The notes under the pieces are model-generated. The model saw only the letters and a program-made list of their open reading frames with translations, did no database searches and was not told where the DNA came from. DNA of 64,000 nt, taken from assembly GCF_958450345.1 (NCBI RefSeq), contig NC_088783.1:99381302-99445301 (forward strand). Direction: 5' to 3'. This document shows, one piece after another, positions 32,896-45,967 of the stretch. How positions within the stretch are numbered: position 1 is the stretch's first letter; each line of letters starts with the position of its first letter. The DNA comes from Calliphora vicina. Lineage: Eukaryota; Arthropoda; Insecta; Diptera; Calliphoridae. A program made the position numbers and the translations under genes.

Positions 32896-33495
32896 GTTTT
32901 AATCAAGGTTGCCAACCGAATCGAATAACGGTATTTAACCCTCTAATGCCCAACTGATCGCAAAAATGCCAATAAATGCAAATATAACTGATTTTGCATT
33001 TCAAAAATTCATGTAACAAACAGTTGCTAAAAAACGCATTTAAATAATTTTAAAAAGCTTTCAATGAAAATTATCGCCTGTTCTCTATATGCATATTTCT
33101 GAATTACCAAAATATACTTGGATTTTTTAAATTAAGAACATTAAATATAAATATACTGAAGATATTTTGAGAGTATCAAATTAGTATTGGGTACTATTGC
33201 ACATCAAATACATGGTATCAAAAAAGTAAGATCGTAATAATTTGTCCATCCCTGTCGTCAAGGTTCAAATACTATTTTCTACTAGCAGCAAAATTGTTAA
33301 TAGCGTAGACAGACGATAGTTAATTTTCATTAGCAGTCTTAATTCAAATTAACTTATGAATTATCCCCATCCTAATGTGCATTAGCTTTGACGTAAATAC
33401 ACAAAATCAGCTATTTTTTTTAGCTATTTCAATGTGGCAATACCGTCGGCAATCAGCTGTTGCAAAATTGTTTACTATTGTAAAAGAAAACGTAA
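32896..33495. other. Spacer without recognised features
   Basis: AT-rich, no open frame or repeat end that I could identify. Confidence 0.4.
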
Positions 33496-34220
33496 CACAG
33501 TAGAATAGAAAAAATAGAGGGAAATGAAGCTGTAACTTCTAAACATTCACATTCACAAAGAGGAAGTGTTGTAGAGTTTAACTTTTGAATTTGGACTACC
33601 TGGGCTCACTAGGGGCGCGGCCACTAGTCCCCAAAGTAGGACACCTCTAGTATGTTTAATATTTAAAACGATCCTATTTCTTCCTTTGTGTTCCAATATC
33701 AAGCAAATTATATATGAAGAAACCTCGTGGTAGCTATCAATTGTCACTTACAGCTTAGGAGATATTCGCATTTGAAAATTAAATTTTCAAAATATTTACC
33801 CACCCTATTCGAGTTCTTTGTTAACAGCGGATCCAAGTATTTCCCGATTTTCTCCAATTTACCTTTATTGGACTAACAACACATGTATGTGTCAAATAGA
33901 AAATTGTTCAAAAATAATGACTAAGTCCAAAGTTATATGTATTTGAATTTAAAAAATTTTAAAAAGGCGATTTTTGCGATTTTTCAACACTTTTTTCAAA
34001 ATCTTTTTTTATTTTAGCATTTTCAATAGAAAAATTTCATTAAAAAATATTAATAAATAAAAATTTTATTTCAATTTGCAAAATTTGTATCTTTGCAAAA
34101 ACTTATTAAAAATAATTGTTTGTCATATTTTTCAAAAAAGTATACCCTGAATTTTTTAATTGTCAAATGTTATATATATTTTGGAAAAAAAAAGACAAAA
34201 TCCCCTATCCATTGATAAGC
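33496..34220. mobile_element. CACAGTGG-family element, left part
   Basis: Starts CACAGTAGAATAG and shares GTAACTTCTAAAC, GGGGCGCGGCC, CCAAAGTAGGA and the following 600 bp with the elements at 9,367 and 55,714. The opposite end was not found. Confidence 0.65.
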
Positions 34221-34329
34221 TTAACTTCTAGCAGAGAATTTACCGATTTGCAACAAATTTGTTCAACATTATACAGTTTACAAACACAACTGTTTACTAA
34301 ATGCAAAAACTGTCAGGGTTAAATTTTAA

Positions 34330-35282
34330 TTCACATTAGTGTGCTGTTAATGTCTGTCTACGATATAAATTATATATGCAATTTAACAATTTGATATCGT
34401 TATTGAAACTGGATTTGAAGTGAAACAAACAGTGATTTACCAATTTGTTCGAATTGAAAAGTTTCTAAAGTCAAAACAGGGGTACGTGTTACAGTTAGAA
34501 ATCCTTCCCACTTCTATCTTATTATTTTATTTTTTAAGTATCTATAAATTTCTTTAAAATGTATATAAACTTCTCTGAAAAATTATATAAATAATTGCAA
34601 CTTTTTTTTGAAAGTGTGAAGAATACTTCCCTTATTTAAAATTATCTTTTATGTCCGCAGTTAATATTAATTATAAATACAACTTAACGAAGGAATAAAA
34701 TGTATTGTATTTCAAAATAATTCAAAATATTTAATGAAATGTTTATTTAAATTTTCTTAATATTTTATTCAACACTCAGTAACATTACGAAAATATATAC
34801 ACATTTTTTATTATGAATAAGTGCAATATTTTTGATGGAGTTTTAAAGTGGCATATTTTTGAATGTAATTGAGAAATTTTTTGTAAGACTAAAAATTAAC
34901 TTATCTAAACAAACAAATTTAACTTGGAATAAATGTGGATCAAATTGTTCCTAATATTTGCAATCCTATTCAAATTTTGATACAAATTTTAGTTTTAGAA
35001 TCTCAATAAATATGTAATAAAATCTTTATTTATTAACAAAACTCAATGAAATTTTCAACGTTTTTTTAAAACTGTCATTCTAAATAACAAAATGTAAAAA
35101 TCAAAAATCAGCAAAAATTTTATTTTTTGTACAACACATTTTCTTCAGGGCTGGGAAAATACTTTGGAGATAAATAAGGAACACACCAAGGTTACTAAAA
35201 CTGCTTCCCGTTTTTTGATCCCAGCTTTGGGATTTTAGAACATGTGGCCCAAAGTTGAAGAATGTTTATTTTTAATAAAAAC
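34330..35282. other. Spacer without recognised features
   Basis: AT-rich sequence with short, scattered stop-rich frames only. Confidence 0.4.
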
Positions 35283-35760
35283 AAGTGCTATATTCGGCTG
35301 TGCCGAATCTTATATACCCTTCACCAATTATACTTCAAAATTTTAAATATTTTTAGGTAAACAAAATTTAATTTTTTATCTAGTTGTTTTTTTAATTTTT
35401 TGGGAAAAATTTAAAATTTTTTTTTTAACTTTTTTAAATTTAAAATTTTTTTTTTTAAATTTAAAAAATTTTTTTTTTTGTTTTTTAAATTTTTTTTTTT
35501 TTTGAAAAAAAAATTCGGGTTAAAAATTTTTTTTCCGATTTTGACCCATTGTAGGTCCAACTTACTATGGTCTTATATACGTCGTTGCAAATGCCTTTGA
35601 AATATCTATCATTAGATATCCATATTGTCTATATTAATGTCTTAGTAATCCGATTTTTGACCTATGTATAGGTCAAAAATAGGTCTAAAATCGAGGTTGT
35701 CTTGGTTTTTTCCTCATATCTCAGCCATTTGTGGACCGATTTTGCAATTTAAATTGCTAT
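35283..35760. repeat. Dispersed repeat beginning ATATTCGGCTGTGCCGAA
   Basis: Starts with the hairpin-like ATTCGGCTGTGCCGAAT and TATATACCCTTCACC, then a T-rich block and the segment CCATTGTAGGTCCAACTTAC shared with 3,270-3,400. Together with the 3,540-3,635 end this outlines one repeat family. Confidence 0.65.
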
Positions 35761-36110
35761 ATTTCTCTCTCTGAATATTTTTGAATCCGACGTCAAATTC
35801 TAGTAGTGGCATGTGGTAGCGGGGATCATTTAACCATTATGTGTCATTAATCCTAAATACAAATTAAGACCTTTGAATTCTATGTTTATATTGCTTGAAA
35901 AGTATTTGTATTCAGTTCATATTTTTACAAATTTCACTGTTCACTGCTATCATTTTAAAAATTTTATTATTTTTCTTTCCGTTGACAAACCTGGTCTTCT
36001 AAATACACATATACAACTGTTTATTAACGACATTTTAATTTTCTAGGGGTATTTTTATGAAGTTATCATAGCTTAACTATTAATTTATTAATATACATAC
36101 ATATATGTAT

Positions 36111-36609
36111 TAGGGATGCCAACCCCGAAATCCCGGGATTTTTCGGGATCGGGATTTCCCGAATCCCGGGATTTCCCGAATCCCGGGATTTGTGAAAAAC
36201 CATCCCGGGATGACGGACATATAACATAAAAATCAAAAGAAAGAATCTAAAAAGTACATTAAAAATCCCAATAACATATTAATCGACATCGAATTATAAA
36301 GATACTTTCACAATTTCTAAAATTTTGTGACACTTAATTGCTCTTTTACTATACAATATCATGAATACCGCTAATATTTAATTTTATAGTAACAAGTGGT
36401 CTCCAAATATTTTAACAAACTTTTTTTGGTTTTATGTGGGTACAATTGAATTGTAATGTATTGTTTTTCTTTTTTTTTAATAAAATGACACAATTTTATA
36501 AAATAATTTTCTTTTTTACTTATTTTTCTAGTTAAAAAAACATTCCCGGGAATCCCGGGAAATGAACTTTTTCATTCCCGTTAAATTATCCGGGAAACCC
36601 CAAACCCTA
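36111..36609. mobile_element. hAT-like element with CCCGGGA subterminal repeats
   Basis: Starts TAGGGATGCCAACCCC and ends AAACCCCAAACCCTA; both ends are packed with ATCCCGGGATT/TTCCCGGGAA words. It is homologous, in opposite orientation, to the left part of the element at 40,652. No exact 8-bp duplication is visible. Confidence 0.72.
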
Positions 36610-36658
36610 ATTACAATTAATAAGTTTTCAGGATATGCTAAATAACTGTTTCTTTGAA

Positions 36659-37260
36659 TCACTGGGCCGACAAACCTTTAAAGTTGTTGCTAAGTTTGAT
36701 TAGTTCAAAAAGATGTCGAGGTCCGTCTTTACAGCTGGGAAGAGTTTTTATAGAAAACCACACAGGAGCATAAACCTTTACAAAATATATTGCAAGAGTT
36801 GTTAGAGTTGTTATCAACTGAAATATATAGATTAAGGTCTCCACTGATATCTTCTACGCAAAGCTCTGGTAAGTTCGTGGGAATTGGTTGAAGCTTCACT
36901 ATTGGCCTTCATTAAAGTTTTCAAGTTCTTTGCCAATTTCTCCTAAAAATGTTTGTGGTCTTGATGTTCCACCATCAATATGTTGAAACAGGTATCTGAA
37001 TGGCAGTTCATTCATATGCAACATAAAAATCTTTTTTCTAATAAACGAATATACAATTAAAAAATTTAGTAATACACCCGTATGCAAGAAAAAGATTTTA
37101 ATGGTAGTAATTGTAATTGATCTGTTTCTTCACAATCTGACTGATCATATTCATGTTCAGATGCACTGCTCAATATAAGTATCTGGCTACTTATAGTCAT
37201 TTGTGTAATGCAAGTACATTTCAGAAAATCTTTGCACTTACATGCCGAAATATAAAACAA
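36659..37260 (-). pseudogene. Relic of an unidentified transposon-like protein
   Basis: Three overlapping open pieces on the minus strand. The most telling reads LHMNELPFRYLFQHIDGGTS, RPQTFLGEIGKELENF; another reads YAPVWFSIKTLPSCKDGP, RHLFELIKL. I recall this combination (a PVWF-IK block, then NELP-RHLF...DG-T-GP...GPIG) from multi-copy uncharacterised arthropod proteins of probable transposon origin, but cannot name the family. The relic at 47,150-47,523 may be its C-terminus. Confidence 0.45.
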
Positions 37261-37678
37261 AGTCTTGCTTTCACAAAAAATCTATTCCAACTTTTCTTTA
37301 AGAATTTTCGGGTGAGACTTTAAAAGATTTTTACATTTTAAATGATATGTTCGTATCATAACCTTCATTCGTCTAACATTCGCCGGAGGCAGTAAAACTT
37401 AAAACAATGCAATAAAATTTTAGATATATATTAGCTACACCATTTGGCACATTTTTATCTCTGAGCCTTTCAAAAATGTTTGAAAAAAAATTTTGACCCA
37501 CCCTAATGTACATTGATGTTAAATTCATACAATTACAAACCCCATTATTTTCATACTCTAGCTATCTATCTCAAGCTTATCCTGAATTAAGTTATTACTC
37601 AATTACGAGAATATTTAATTTATTATAGATTTCCACAAACTTAATTACTAAATCAAAACTTTGTATTTTTATTTATAA

Positions 37679-38042
37679 CTAGCTGATCCGGCAAACGTTG
37701 TTCTGCCATACAAATTATTTCTAGTGACTATTTTGGTTGTTAAATAAAAAATAACGAATGTATTCAAGTGAATTTGGCATTATAGGTATTTTGATGCCAA
37801 ATGAAGAGAAATACAAACAAAATTTTTTAGCCAAAAATATTTTAAAAAATGGGTGGATAGGGACATGTCCTAGCGGTATGGAATATAATATTCTCGTACC
37901 TACCAAAAATATATACAAAATTTCATAAAAATAGGTAAATATTGATATTTGGATATTGCTCATACAAAATACTAAAATCTCGGCTAAAAAACGGTTGGAT
38001 GAGGGTCGGTTGATGAAAATTTTGGGTTATAGGTATTTTTAA
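37679..38042 (-). mobile_element. Helitron 3' end fragment
   Basis: On the minus strand the sequence ends AACGTTTGCCGGATCAGCTAG followed by T (CTAG at 37,679-37,682), a typical Helitron 3' end. The interior to about 38,040 has no conserved open frame. The 5' end was not found; it abuts the start of a second Helitron-like sequence. Confidence 0.6.
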
Positions 38043-40560
38043 TCTATATATATAAAAGAGTAACGATACTGACTGACTGATTCATCATCGCACAGCCCAA
38101 ATGAAATTTTAACTGTGGGTTCTCCCTCCCCAAAACGATCCGATAAGAAGGGATTTTTGGAAATTCGAACGTTTAGGGGGTAAAAACGGGTAAATTCGGT
38201 AACCTAATATTTTCAAAACTAATAAAGATACAAAAAAACTTAAAATTGCATGTTACTCCATTTAAAAAATAACCTACAGGTGTTTCGTACTTTTTCGAAA
38301 TTCGAACCTTTTAGGAGAGAAAACGGGTAAAAACTGTATTTTGGTACTCTTTTGGCACCCCATGTATCTTTTAAACCAATGCACATAGAAACAAATTTTA
38401 AATCGTATTCTTTTCTTATCAAAAAATAAAAAATTTTAGTTTGGTACTTTTTGGAAATTCGAACCCTTAAGGGATAAAAATTGTGTTAATTTTGGTACTT
38501 TTTCATAAAATATGTTTTTCTATAATTTGACATAGACATACGAATATTTTATTATGAACTCCCACCACGATGCAGATTTTTATTTGAATAAAATTTTACC
38601 ACCGCAATGGGGATAAAGTACCAAAAAGGGGATAAAATCGGAAAAATACATTTTGAAAATTGAAATTATTAAGGCAATTTTGATAATTTTTTTAACATTG
38701 GCTCCTGGATTCATACAAAAATTAACTAACAGGGTGTTATTTGGAACTCGAGTGAATAGGTGTATATTGGGCCAAATCCGGTTAAACAGTTTGGAACTTT
38801 TTTTAAAACATATTTTTTCTTGGGCACATTAACACAGTTTTCAATCGTTTAAAACATGCCTGTAGCATAAACAATTTTGGCAAAATGGAATATTTTTAAA
38901 TTTCAAACTTGAGGGGTTTTCAAGGAGGAAAAAGGAAATTGGTACTTTTCTCCTAATGGTACTTTTTTTTACTTTTTTTTAATTTTTTAAATTATTTCAT
39001 TTATCGACATTAAAGTTAGCTGATATGCATCTGAGTGAAGTTAGTGTTAGGAATAGGGGATAATATTTAGGTACCAAAATGTGAGAACTGAACTATAGGT
39101 ACTTTTTTGTTCTTCTAATTGTACTTTTTTGAAATTTCTATAACAATGGACTTAAAAACATGAAATTAAGCATACATTGTCCTAAGTGAGTGAGGATTCT
39201 AGGGGGAGACTTTTTGGTACTTTTTCTTTAATCTGATGGTACTTTTTTTAAGTGTCTATAACATTTGACTTAGAAACATGAAATTAAGCATATATGGTCC
39301 TAAGTGAGTTAGAATTCTAGGGGAGACTTTTTAGTACTTTTTCTTTAATCTAATGGTACTTTTTGAATTTTCTGTAATAATGGACATATAAATATGAAAT
39401 TAAGCGTATGTGAGTGAAAATTCAAGCGGATACTTCATGGTACTTCTTGAATTTTCTATAACAATGGACTTAGAAACATGAATTAAGCATATATGGTCCT
39501 AAGTGGGTGAGAATTCTAGGGGGAGACTTTTTGGTACTTTTTCATTATTCGGATAGTACTTTTTGTAATTTGATCACCAATGAACCTAGAAGAGTGGGAA
39601 TCCACAAGTAACTGTTTTTTTGTGCTTTTTCTATATTCTAATGGTACTTTTTGAATTTTTAGGCGTATACGGTCCCAAGTGAGTGAAAATTCAAGGGCAT
39701 ACATCATGGTACTTTTTCTCTATTCTCATGGGTACTTTTTTGAATTTTCTATAACTTTTCTCCTATTGGTACTTTTTTTTAATTTTTAAATTATTTCACT
39801 TATCTTAAACTTCTGAGTGAAGTTAATGTTACGAATAGGGGATAATATTTAGGTACCAAAATGTGAGAACTGAACTATAAGTACTTTTTTGTTCTTCTAA
39901 TTGTACTTTTTTGAAATTTCTATAACAATGGACTTAAAAACATAAAATTAAGTATATATCGTTCTATGCGAGTGAGAATTCAAAGTGGTAATTTTTATTT
40001 ATTAGAATGGTACTTTTTCTATTTTCATCACTAATGTACTTTATGAAACATTATGCTAAGTTTATATGGACCCGAATCTACAAGTAGTTACATATGGAAC
40101 TTTTTCTTTAGTCTTACGGTTATTTTCGAATTTTCTACAATAATATAATTAGATATGTATATGAAATTTATATGGTGCTGAGTGATTTTAAAGTTTGACT
40201 TTTTTTTAAATATATGGTACTTTTTTATTCTAATGGTAGTACTATATAGTACTTTTTCTTTATTCTAATGATAATTTCTTTTTTTTTCTGTAGCAATTGA
40301 CCTAGAAACATGAAATTAAGCTTTATGGTCATGAGTGAGAATTCAAGGGTGAGACTTTTGCTACATTTTCTTTATTCGAATGGTACTTTTTGTATTCTCT
40401 TCACCAATGATCATAAAAACATGAAATAAATCTTATATGGACCTAAGCGAGAGGAAATCTATAGGTGGATACTTTATTGTAATTTTTCATTATTCTAATG
40501 GTACTTTTTGAATAGTCTATAATAATAGACCTAGCAAAATTAAAATAAATAGGAATCAGA
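38043..40560 (+). mobile_element. Helitron-like element with 115-bp satellite array
   Basis: Starts A/TCTATATATATAAAAGAG and GCACAGCCCAAATG, as in the copy at 49,531. From about 38,880 it consists of tandem units of about 115 bp built from GGTACTTTTTCTTTATTCTA, ATGGTACTTTTTGAATTTTC, TATAACAATGGACCTAGAAA and CATGAAATTAAGC...GGTCCTAAGTGAGTGAG; roughly a dozen diverged units. No Rep/helicase sequence and no clear 3' end. Confidence 0.68.
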
Positions 40561-41512
40561 TGGAATAGGACGATTCAAAATTTTGAAAATGATATGCATA
40601 CAAACGTTATTTGCTAATCAAATAATTTGATAAGTTAAGATGTTTCATGATTAGGGTTTGGAGTTTCCAGTATAATTTTATTTCCCGGGAAACGGAAATG
40701 AAAAGTTGAATTTCCCGGGTATCCCGGGAACTTATTTTCAACTAGAAAAATAAGTAAAAGAGAATATTATTTTACAAAATTGTTTCATTTTATTAAAAGA
40801 AAATGAAAAACAATACACTACAATTCAATTCTACTAACATAAAACAAAAAAAAATGTTGAATAAAATATTTGGAGATCATTTGTTACTATAAAATTAAAT
40901 GATGTAGAGCTCTTGTCCTGGTAATAGAGCAAAAGAGCAATTAAGTGTCACACAATTTTATAAATTGTGAATGTGCCTTTATAATTCACTGTCGATCAAT
41001 ATTTTAATTGCATTTGTTATGCAGTTTTTAGCTTCATTATTTTCATTTTTCTGTTATACATATTTTTATTACAAATTTAATTCATTTCCAAAACAAAAAT
41101 TACATCATATAGTTTAGAAAGTGTAAATTAGTAAAAAAGTAGTTCTAATGTATTTTGTTTTTGGTTTCTGCTAAACTGCTCTTTTGCTACTTTGCTAGAG
41201 AAAGTACTCTACATTGCACTATAGTTCAAAGTATCACTTTTTCAATGCGAAATTAATAACTATTAAAGTATTCTACTGTTTGATACCAAAATTGGACCAT
41301 AGGTAGAAATGCTTATATTTTCAACAAATTTAAGAAAAAATTAACCCTTTGTCGACCATTAACACATCAGGAGAAAAATAAAGTAAATTCATTGCTTTTG
41401 ATTAGAAAAAATTTATTTCATATTAGTTTTCAGTCAAATTAGTTGAATCAGTAATTGATTTTGTAAACACATTTGATTCAAAATATTAATTGAAGTATCA
41501 GATAAAACTTCG

Positions 41513-41710
41513 CACAGTGGTATAAAAAAAGGGAAATAAATCTGTAATTTCTAAATCCTTAGTCCTTAGTTAGATTTGAATAAAATTTGACAGGCGCAAA
41601 GAAGAAGTGTTGGCGAGTTTAAATTTTGTATTTTGACCGCATGGGCTCACCAGGGGCGCGGCCAGGGGTCCCCATAGTAGGATGTTCAATTTTTAAAACG
41701 ATCCTATTTC
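41513..41710. mobile_element. CACAGTGG-family end fragment
   Basis: CACAGTGGTAT, GGGAAATAAATCTGTAA, GGGCTCACCAGGGGCGCGGC and AACGATCCTATTTCTTCG are shared with 9,367, 33,496 and 55,714. Only the first 200 bp or so are preserved. Confidence 0.7.
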
Positions 41711-42962
41711 TTCGTCTGTGTTTTCTATGAATTGCTTCGAATGTATTAATACCTTGTGTACTGTGGATGTCATTGGTAACCAAAGATACAAATCTGAAAG
41801 CATACATCACCATTAAGCCATATAGTGTTTTCATTTCGAAAATTATCTTCCTTTCTTCTGCATTTTTGACATTTTACTTTTAAGTAATTGTAGACAAAAT
41901 GGCGGACATCCAATAATTTCTTACAGCCCTTAGGAGCACTAATTTTCTTCACAATATATTTATTAATAGCATCATACTTTGTGTCTTTTTGGGCGTTATT
42001 TTAGCCAAATTTCAAAAAGTTAATTTTTTTCATAGCACCGTAACCTAGAAAAAATTAAATTACTCAGAAAGCGCAAAAATGCGCAGTATGAGATAAAGTG
42101 AAATAAATTCACAACATTTCAATATATTTATTTCTTTTTATTTCAAGTTTAACAAACGTTAACATTTTTTTAAAAGCTTCTTTAAAGTTAAAGTTTTGTA
42201 ATCAAAAGAAATTACTTTAAGGTTATGTCTAAAAATTGTAATTTTTAATATAAAGGGAAATAGTTTCCAAATAATTATTAGAGAAAAATTAAGTACTTAG
42301 ACGTCTCGTTGTTTTCCATTTTAAACATTATTTAAATTATTCACACACTTTCCACAATTAACGGTTAAAATTTACAATATAATGTTGATACTATTCACAA
42401 ATTATTAAAAATGTATCGAAACTTTGACTTTGAAGGCGTGCTGTCAAGCAGTATTTTGTATTTTACAAAAACCAATTGCGAATTTGATTGCATTGGAGTT
42501 TTAGTAACAGGTTGACTACAAAAAATAATGAATAATAACAACTTCGAAATTTGAATTTCGCACGGAAAAAGTGATACTTTGAACTATAGTGCATTGTGAA
42601 TACCGCTATTATTTCATATAAATAATGTTACTATTTTTTTAAAAAAAAGAGTTTTCAAAATGCAATCAGTAAGTCATTTGACGATTTCTTATTTTAGTGG
42701 CAAAGTTTCCAGACACCGAGAAAACGTTAAACATGTGGTGTTTTTGTCGTTAATAAAGCATTATAAAGACAATCTGAATAAAGCTAATTCCAGCTTAAAA
42801 CGACTTTCAGCATTTGATTTTAAATGTTTAGGATTTTCTTTTTCAATATTGATTGAATAATCGAATTCATTTTCAAAATTTTGCTCCATTTGTATTGCGG
42901 AAACATTGCGGTCAAATAGCCGTATGTGTGAACATTGTCTTTTTGTATTATAATTTAGCTTA

Positions 42963-43169
42963 TTATGTTGTGAAGTTATTAGGAAATTTACATAAGTCTG
43001 CTGTTATATTGTTTATTAACTTTACCATTTTTTGAGAAATCGTAGAATTTTTAGATAACAGCTGTTCACAAAGAGTGTTCATCATAGCAAAATGTCGGCT
43101 TAATGCTTCTACTGTATCCTTAATGGGGTTTAAAACGTCCACTAATATTAGGAACAAGTCATTCATCAA
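42963..43169 (-). pseudogene. hAT-type transposase fragment
   Basis: LFLILVDVLNPIKDTVEALS followed by TLCEQLLSKNSTISQKMVKL resembles the helical segment of hAT transposases (Leu-rich, LxPIK-TVExLSR and NSxLxxxL). The copy is short and lacks catalytic residues; the rest of the gene is not recognisable. The plus-strand frame at 42,660-42,860 may be unrelated. Confidence 0.5.
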
Positions 43170-44078
43170 ACAGAGATGTTATATTTAAATGTATTTTTTA
43201 ATTATTTAAATTTAAATTATTTAAATTTAAATTTCCCGGGAATTCTTCTGTTTATTGAAGAGGAGGAATTGAGCTATTTCAGCCCATGTCATACTCAAGC
43301 GGTAAAGAGAGCAGTCGAAAAAGAGTAAAGCAACATCAACTTTGTGAAACAAAACAACAACAGAAAGATTCATCAAAGCTCATATAGAATCAAGAAAATC
43401 AATACAAAAATTTGATAGCAAAAATAATTTTGTCGCTATATGAACACTTCATTATTATTTAGATTGGTGACATGAAAATATTTATAATTTGGCACATTTT
43501 TGTCACCGTACCCATAACAAAACTTTAAAAAAAAATTTCTTCTTACACGGGTGACCCACCCTAATGTACATGCAATTATTTTATAGTTGATTTTAGTTGC
43601 TATTTGATGGTTGTTTTAAATAATTTGTCGTAGAAAAGTCAGGATAATGCACTTTTGCGCTGACTGCCTCATATCATTTGTCGTTTTTAGTGCAATAGTA
43701 AAGAATGATTAATAATATTAATATTAAATTTTGATAATGATTAATAAAATTAAATTTAAAGAACAATAAACCAGTGATGTTAACCGTACGGTAATTACCG
43801 TATTGTACGGTAATTTAGTCCTCCGTACGGTAGGCAGGTAATTTCTACATTTGTACGGTAATTTTAAAAAGTTATATTTCCATAATGTGTCTACATATGA
43901 TATACATATTTCTTATTAAAATAATAATAAAATTTTGAGGATTATGATAACCAACTACCGCAAGTCTTTCAAGTATGGATATTTCAACATACAAATTAGT
44001 ATTCAAAACTGATTGCAAAAATTTTTTTGAATCAAATCAAATGCAATCATTAAAAACATTGACGTAATAAATACCCAA

Positions 44079-44231
44079 TTGCTCGATACCAATATTTCTG
44101 TAGTTCCTTTAGTTTTGCATTTCCCAGAAGCTGTTCAAATGGATGAATTTAATGAAATTGATAAGGAATTTATGCTTATAAGGCAAATAAAAGATGTTGA
44201 TGAAAATGGCATTCTGCTGCTTTACACACTT
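44079..44231 (+). pseudogene. Coding relic inside the CAGTGATG hAT element
   Basis: Encodes ISVVPLVLHFPEAVQMDEFN followed by EIDKEFMLIRQIK. Position inside a hAT element and the P-DEFNEIDKEF wording suggest transposase C-terminal sequence, but this is inference. The frame is cut by the nested element starting at about 44,232. Confidence 0.4.
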
Positions 44232-44875
44232 GGTCCTATATTCAAAACCCTCTATCTTTGATATTCATGAAAATTACTTTTTGATGGTAAAATGTTCAGT
44301 AAAACAGCCCTCATCTATGATGTGAATTTCTTACAAACATATTGTTTTTGCTATTTTATTTGCATTTTTGTTATTTCTCTATGTTATACAATTAATTTTT
44401 TCCGAATGCAAAAGTATATATCTTTTCAAATAATTAATTTTCAGATATTTTTACCATGGAAATATTTTACCTTTTTGTTTTTGGAATATATAATTTCCAT
44501 GGCATAACAATTAATGGTTAAAGTTGGAGTTTGCATAAAAAAGTGTCTACTTTTAAAGTGTTTTTTATCTTATGTTGTGTTATTTGCCGTTATCTAAATA
44601 AATCACGTTAAAAACTGACAGATGGCATAAATGAAATCAAAATAATTTAATTCTATTAAAATGCAAAATCCTCTATCTTATTTTCTTCTTTATAGAAGAA
44701 AAAATAAATAATTCAAAATTTTAAAAACAAATTATATATGAGATTCAGTAGTTCCTTTGAAATAATAATTGTAGCATACCGAATTTTAATAACTCAAGTA
44801 ATACGCGAAATAACATTTTTTTGTCTTTCCTGAAAAGTTGTGTTTTTTAATATAGAGAGTTTTGAATATAGGCCC
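44232..44875. mobile_element. Nested MITE with CCTATATTCAAAAC ends
   Basis: GGTCCTATATTCAAAACCC and TCTAT at the left are mirrored by ATAGAGAGTTTTGAATATAGG at the right; inverted ends of about 25 bp. No clear target duplication. It interrupts the reading frame of the host hAT element. Confidence 0.65.
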
Positions 44876-45031
44876 TCGATATATTGAATTATAAAAATAA
44901 ACCTGTTTCAATGTGAAAATATTATTATTTTTGTGCAAAACTTTGGATACGGTAATTTAACTTAAAAAACGGTAATTTTTTTAGGGCTGTACGGTAATCG
45001 AAATTAAAAAGTTAACATCACTGCAATAAAC

Positions 45032-45967
45032 ACTAATATAGTACAGTGAAATGTATGGAATATATGTAGATAATGATTTATTTATATGTACATCAAATTC
45101 GATAAGTTTTAAATGAATCATGAGTAATATTTAGCCTAAATTTCTAGAATTATATCGAACTTCAATACTTTAGAGCCCGCATAATTGTTGTAAGAAAAGT
45201 CATAGTCCTCAACTATTTAGAATTATTGTAATGCTGGAAAATTTGCATCGAAAGAGCAGTTTAGATTTTAAACCAGACCAAGTTTTTGATATGTATATTC
45301 GAGATGAGCGATCATATGATTTTTGAAAAACGACTTTCTCAATGAACGTGATTTATAAATCACTAGGATCGCCTGGTGGTCAAAATTCGACCACGAAATT
45401 ATACAGTTACTTTTGAGTACATATACGCAAAAATATTTTTCACGTTTGTGTACAAATACACGTGTATTTCGATGTACAGAAACATGTTGTTGTTGTTTTT
45501 CAAGCAAATTTAAAACGCTTTTTACCACTTTTATGGAAAGAATTTTTAAACTAAATTTTATATTGTGCACATCTAGAGAAAATAACCTCTTAAACCATAT
45601 ACGTTTCATTAATATTGGTGGAAAATAACATACTTAAAAGTGTACCATTTATATATAAGATTGTGTGGCCTATTTATATATAAGATTGTTCTTTTAAAAT
45701 AACAACAATGTTAAGATGAATTCCCCAGCAGTTCTAGGAGATTTTCCCGAACTTTTATTTTTACTAATCATTTAGGGTGACAACTAGTTACATACACTAG
45801 TTACTAGTTATTTTAACACGTGCATGTCCTAGGCAGGGGGTCAATTGTCTCTTTTTGATTACAATGAAACTGTCTGACAGCTGGTCCAAAGCATTGGATT
45901 CACATACCGGTTACATATCATGGTTACTTGATCATCTACATAACTAGTTATTTTAACATGTACAGTA
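45032..45967. other. Spacer without recognised genes
   Basis: Two overlapping open frames of 71 and 113 codons on opposite strands (about 45,270-45,628) show no recognisable domain and biased composition. A small direct repeat, TTATATATAAGATTGT, lies at 45,650-45,690. Nothing firm. Confidence 0.4.

Larger units (their letters stand above)
40652..43250. mobile_element. Larger CCCGGG-type hAT element, decayed
   Basis: Left end TAGGGTTTGGAGTTTCC and CCCGGGAA words; the first 350 bp match the element at 36,111-36,609 in inverse orientation. The interior contains a hAT transposase relic (42,963-43,169) and a CACAGTGG-family fragment (41,513). A CCCGGGAATTC word at 43,233 may be near the right end, but no terminal ACCCTA was found, so the extent is uncertain. 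Confidence 0.5.
43772..45023. mobile_element. hAT element with TACGGTAAT subterminal repeats
   Basis: Ends CAGTGATGTTAAC and GTTAACATCACTG, flanked by an exact 8-bp duplication CAATAAAC (43,764-43,771 and 45,024-45,031). Both subterminal regions are rich in GTACGGTAATT words. It carries a coding relic and a second nested element. Confidence 0.92.

Noticed and set aside
36111..36609. Exact 8-bp target duplication for this hAT-like element
   Set aside because: Flanks ATATGTAT and ATTACAAT differ; the assignment rests on ends and homology only.
41619..41952. Two overlapping minus-strand frames (71 and 60 codons)
   Set aside because: Partly antisense of the CACAGTGG repeat; the KKLLDVRHFVYNYLK stretch looks protein-like, but I could not connect it to a family.
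45268..45628. Overlapping frames of 113 and 71 codons
   Set aside because: Opposite-strand overlaps with no domain, no splice context and Lys/Phe-rich composition typical of AT-rich spacer.
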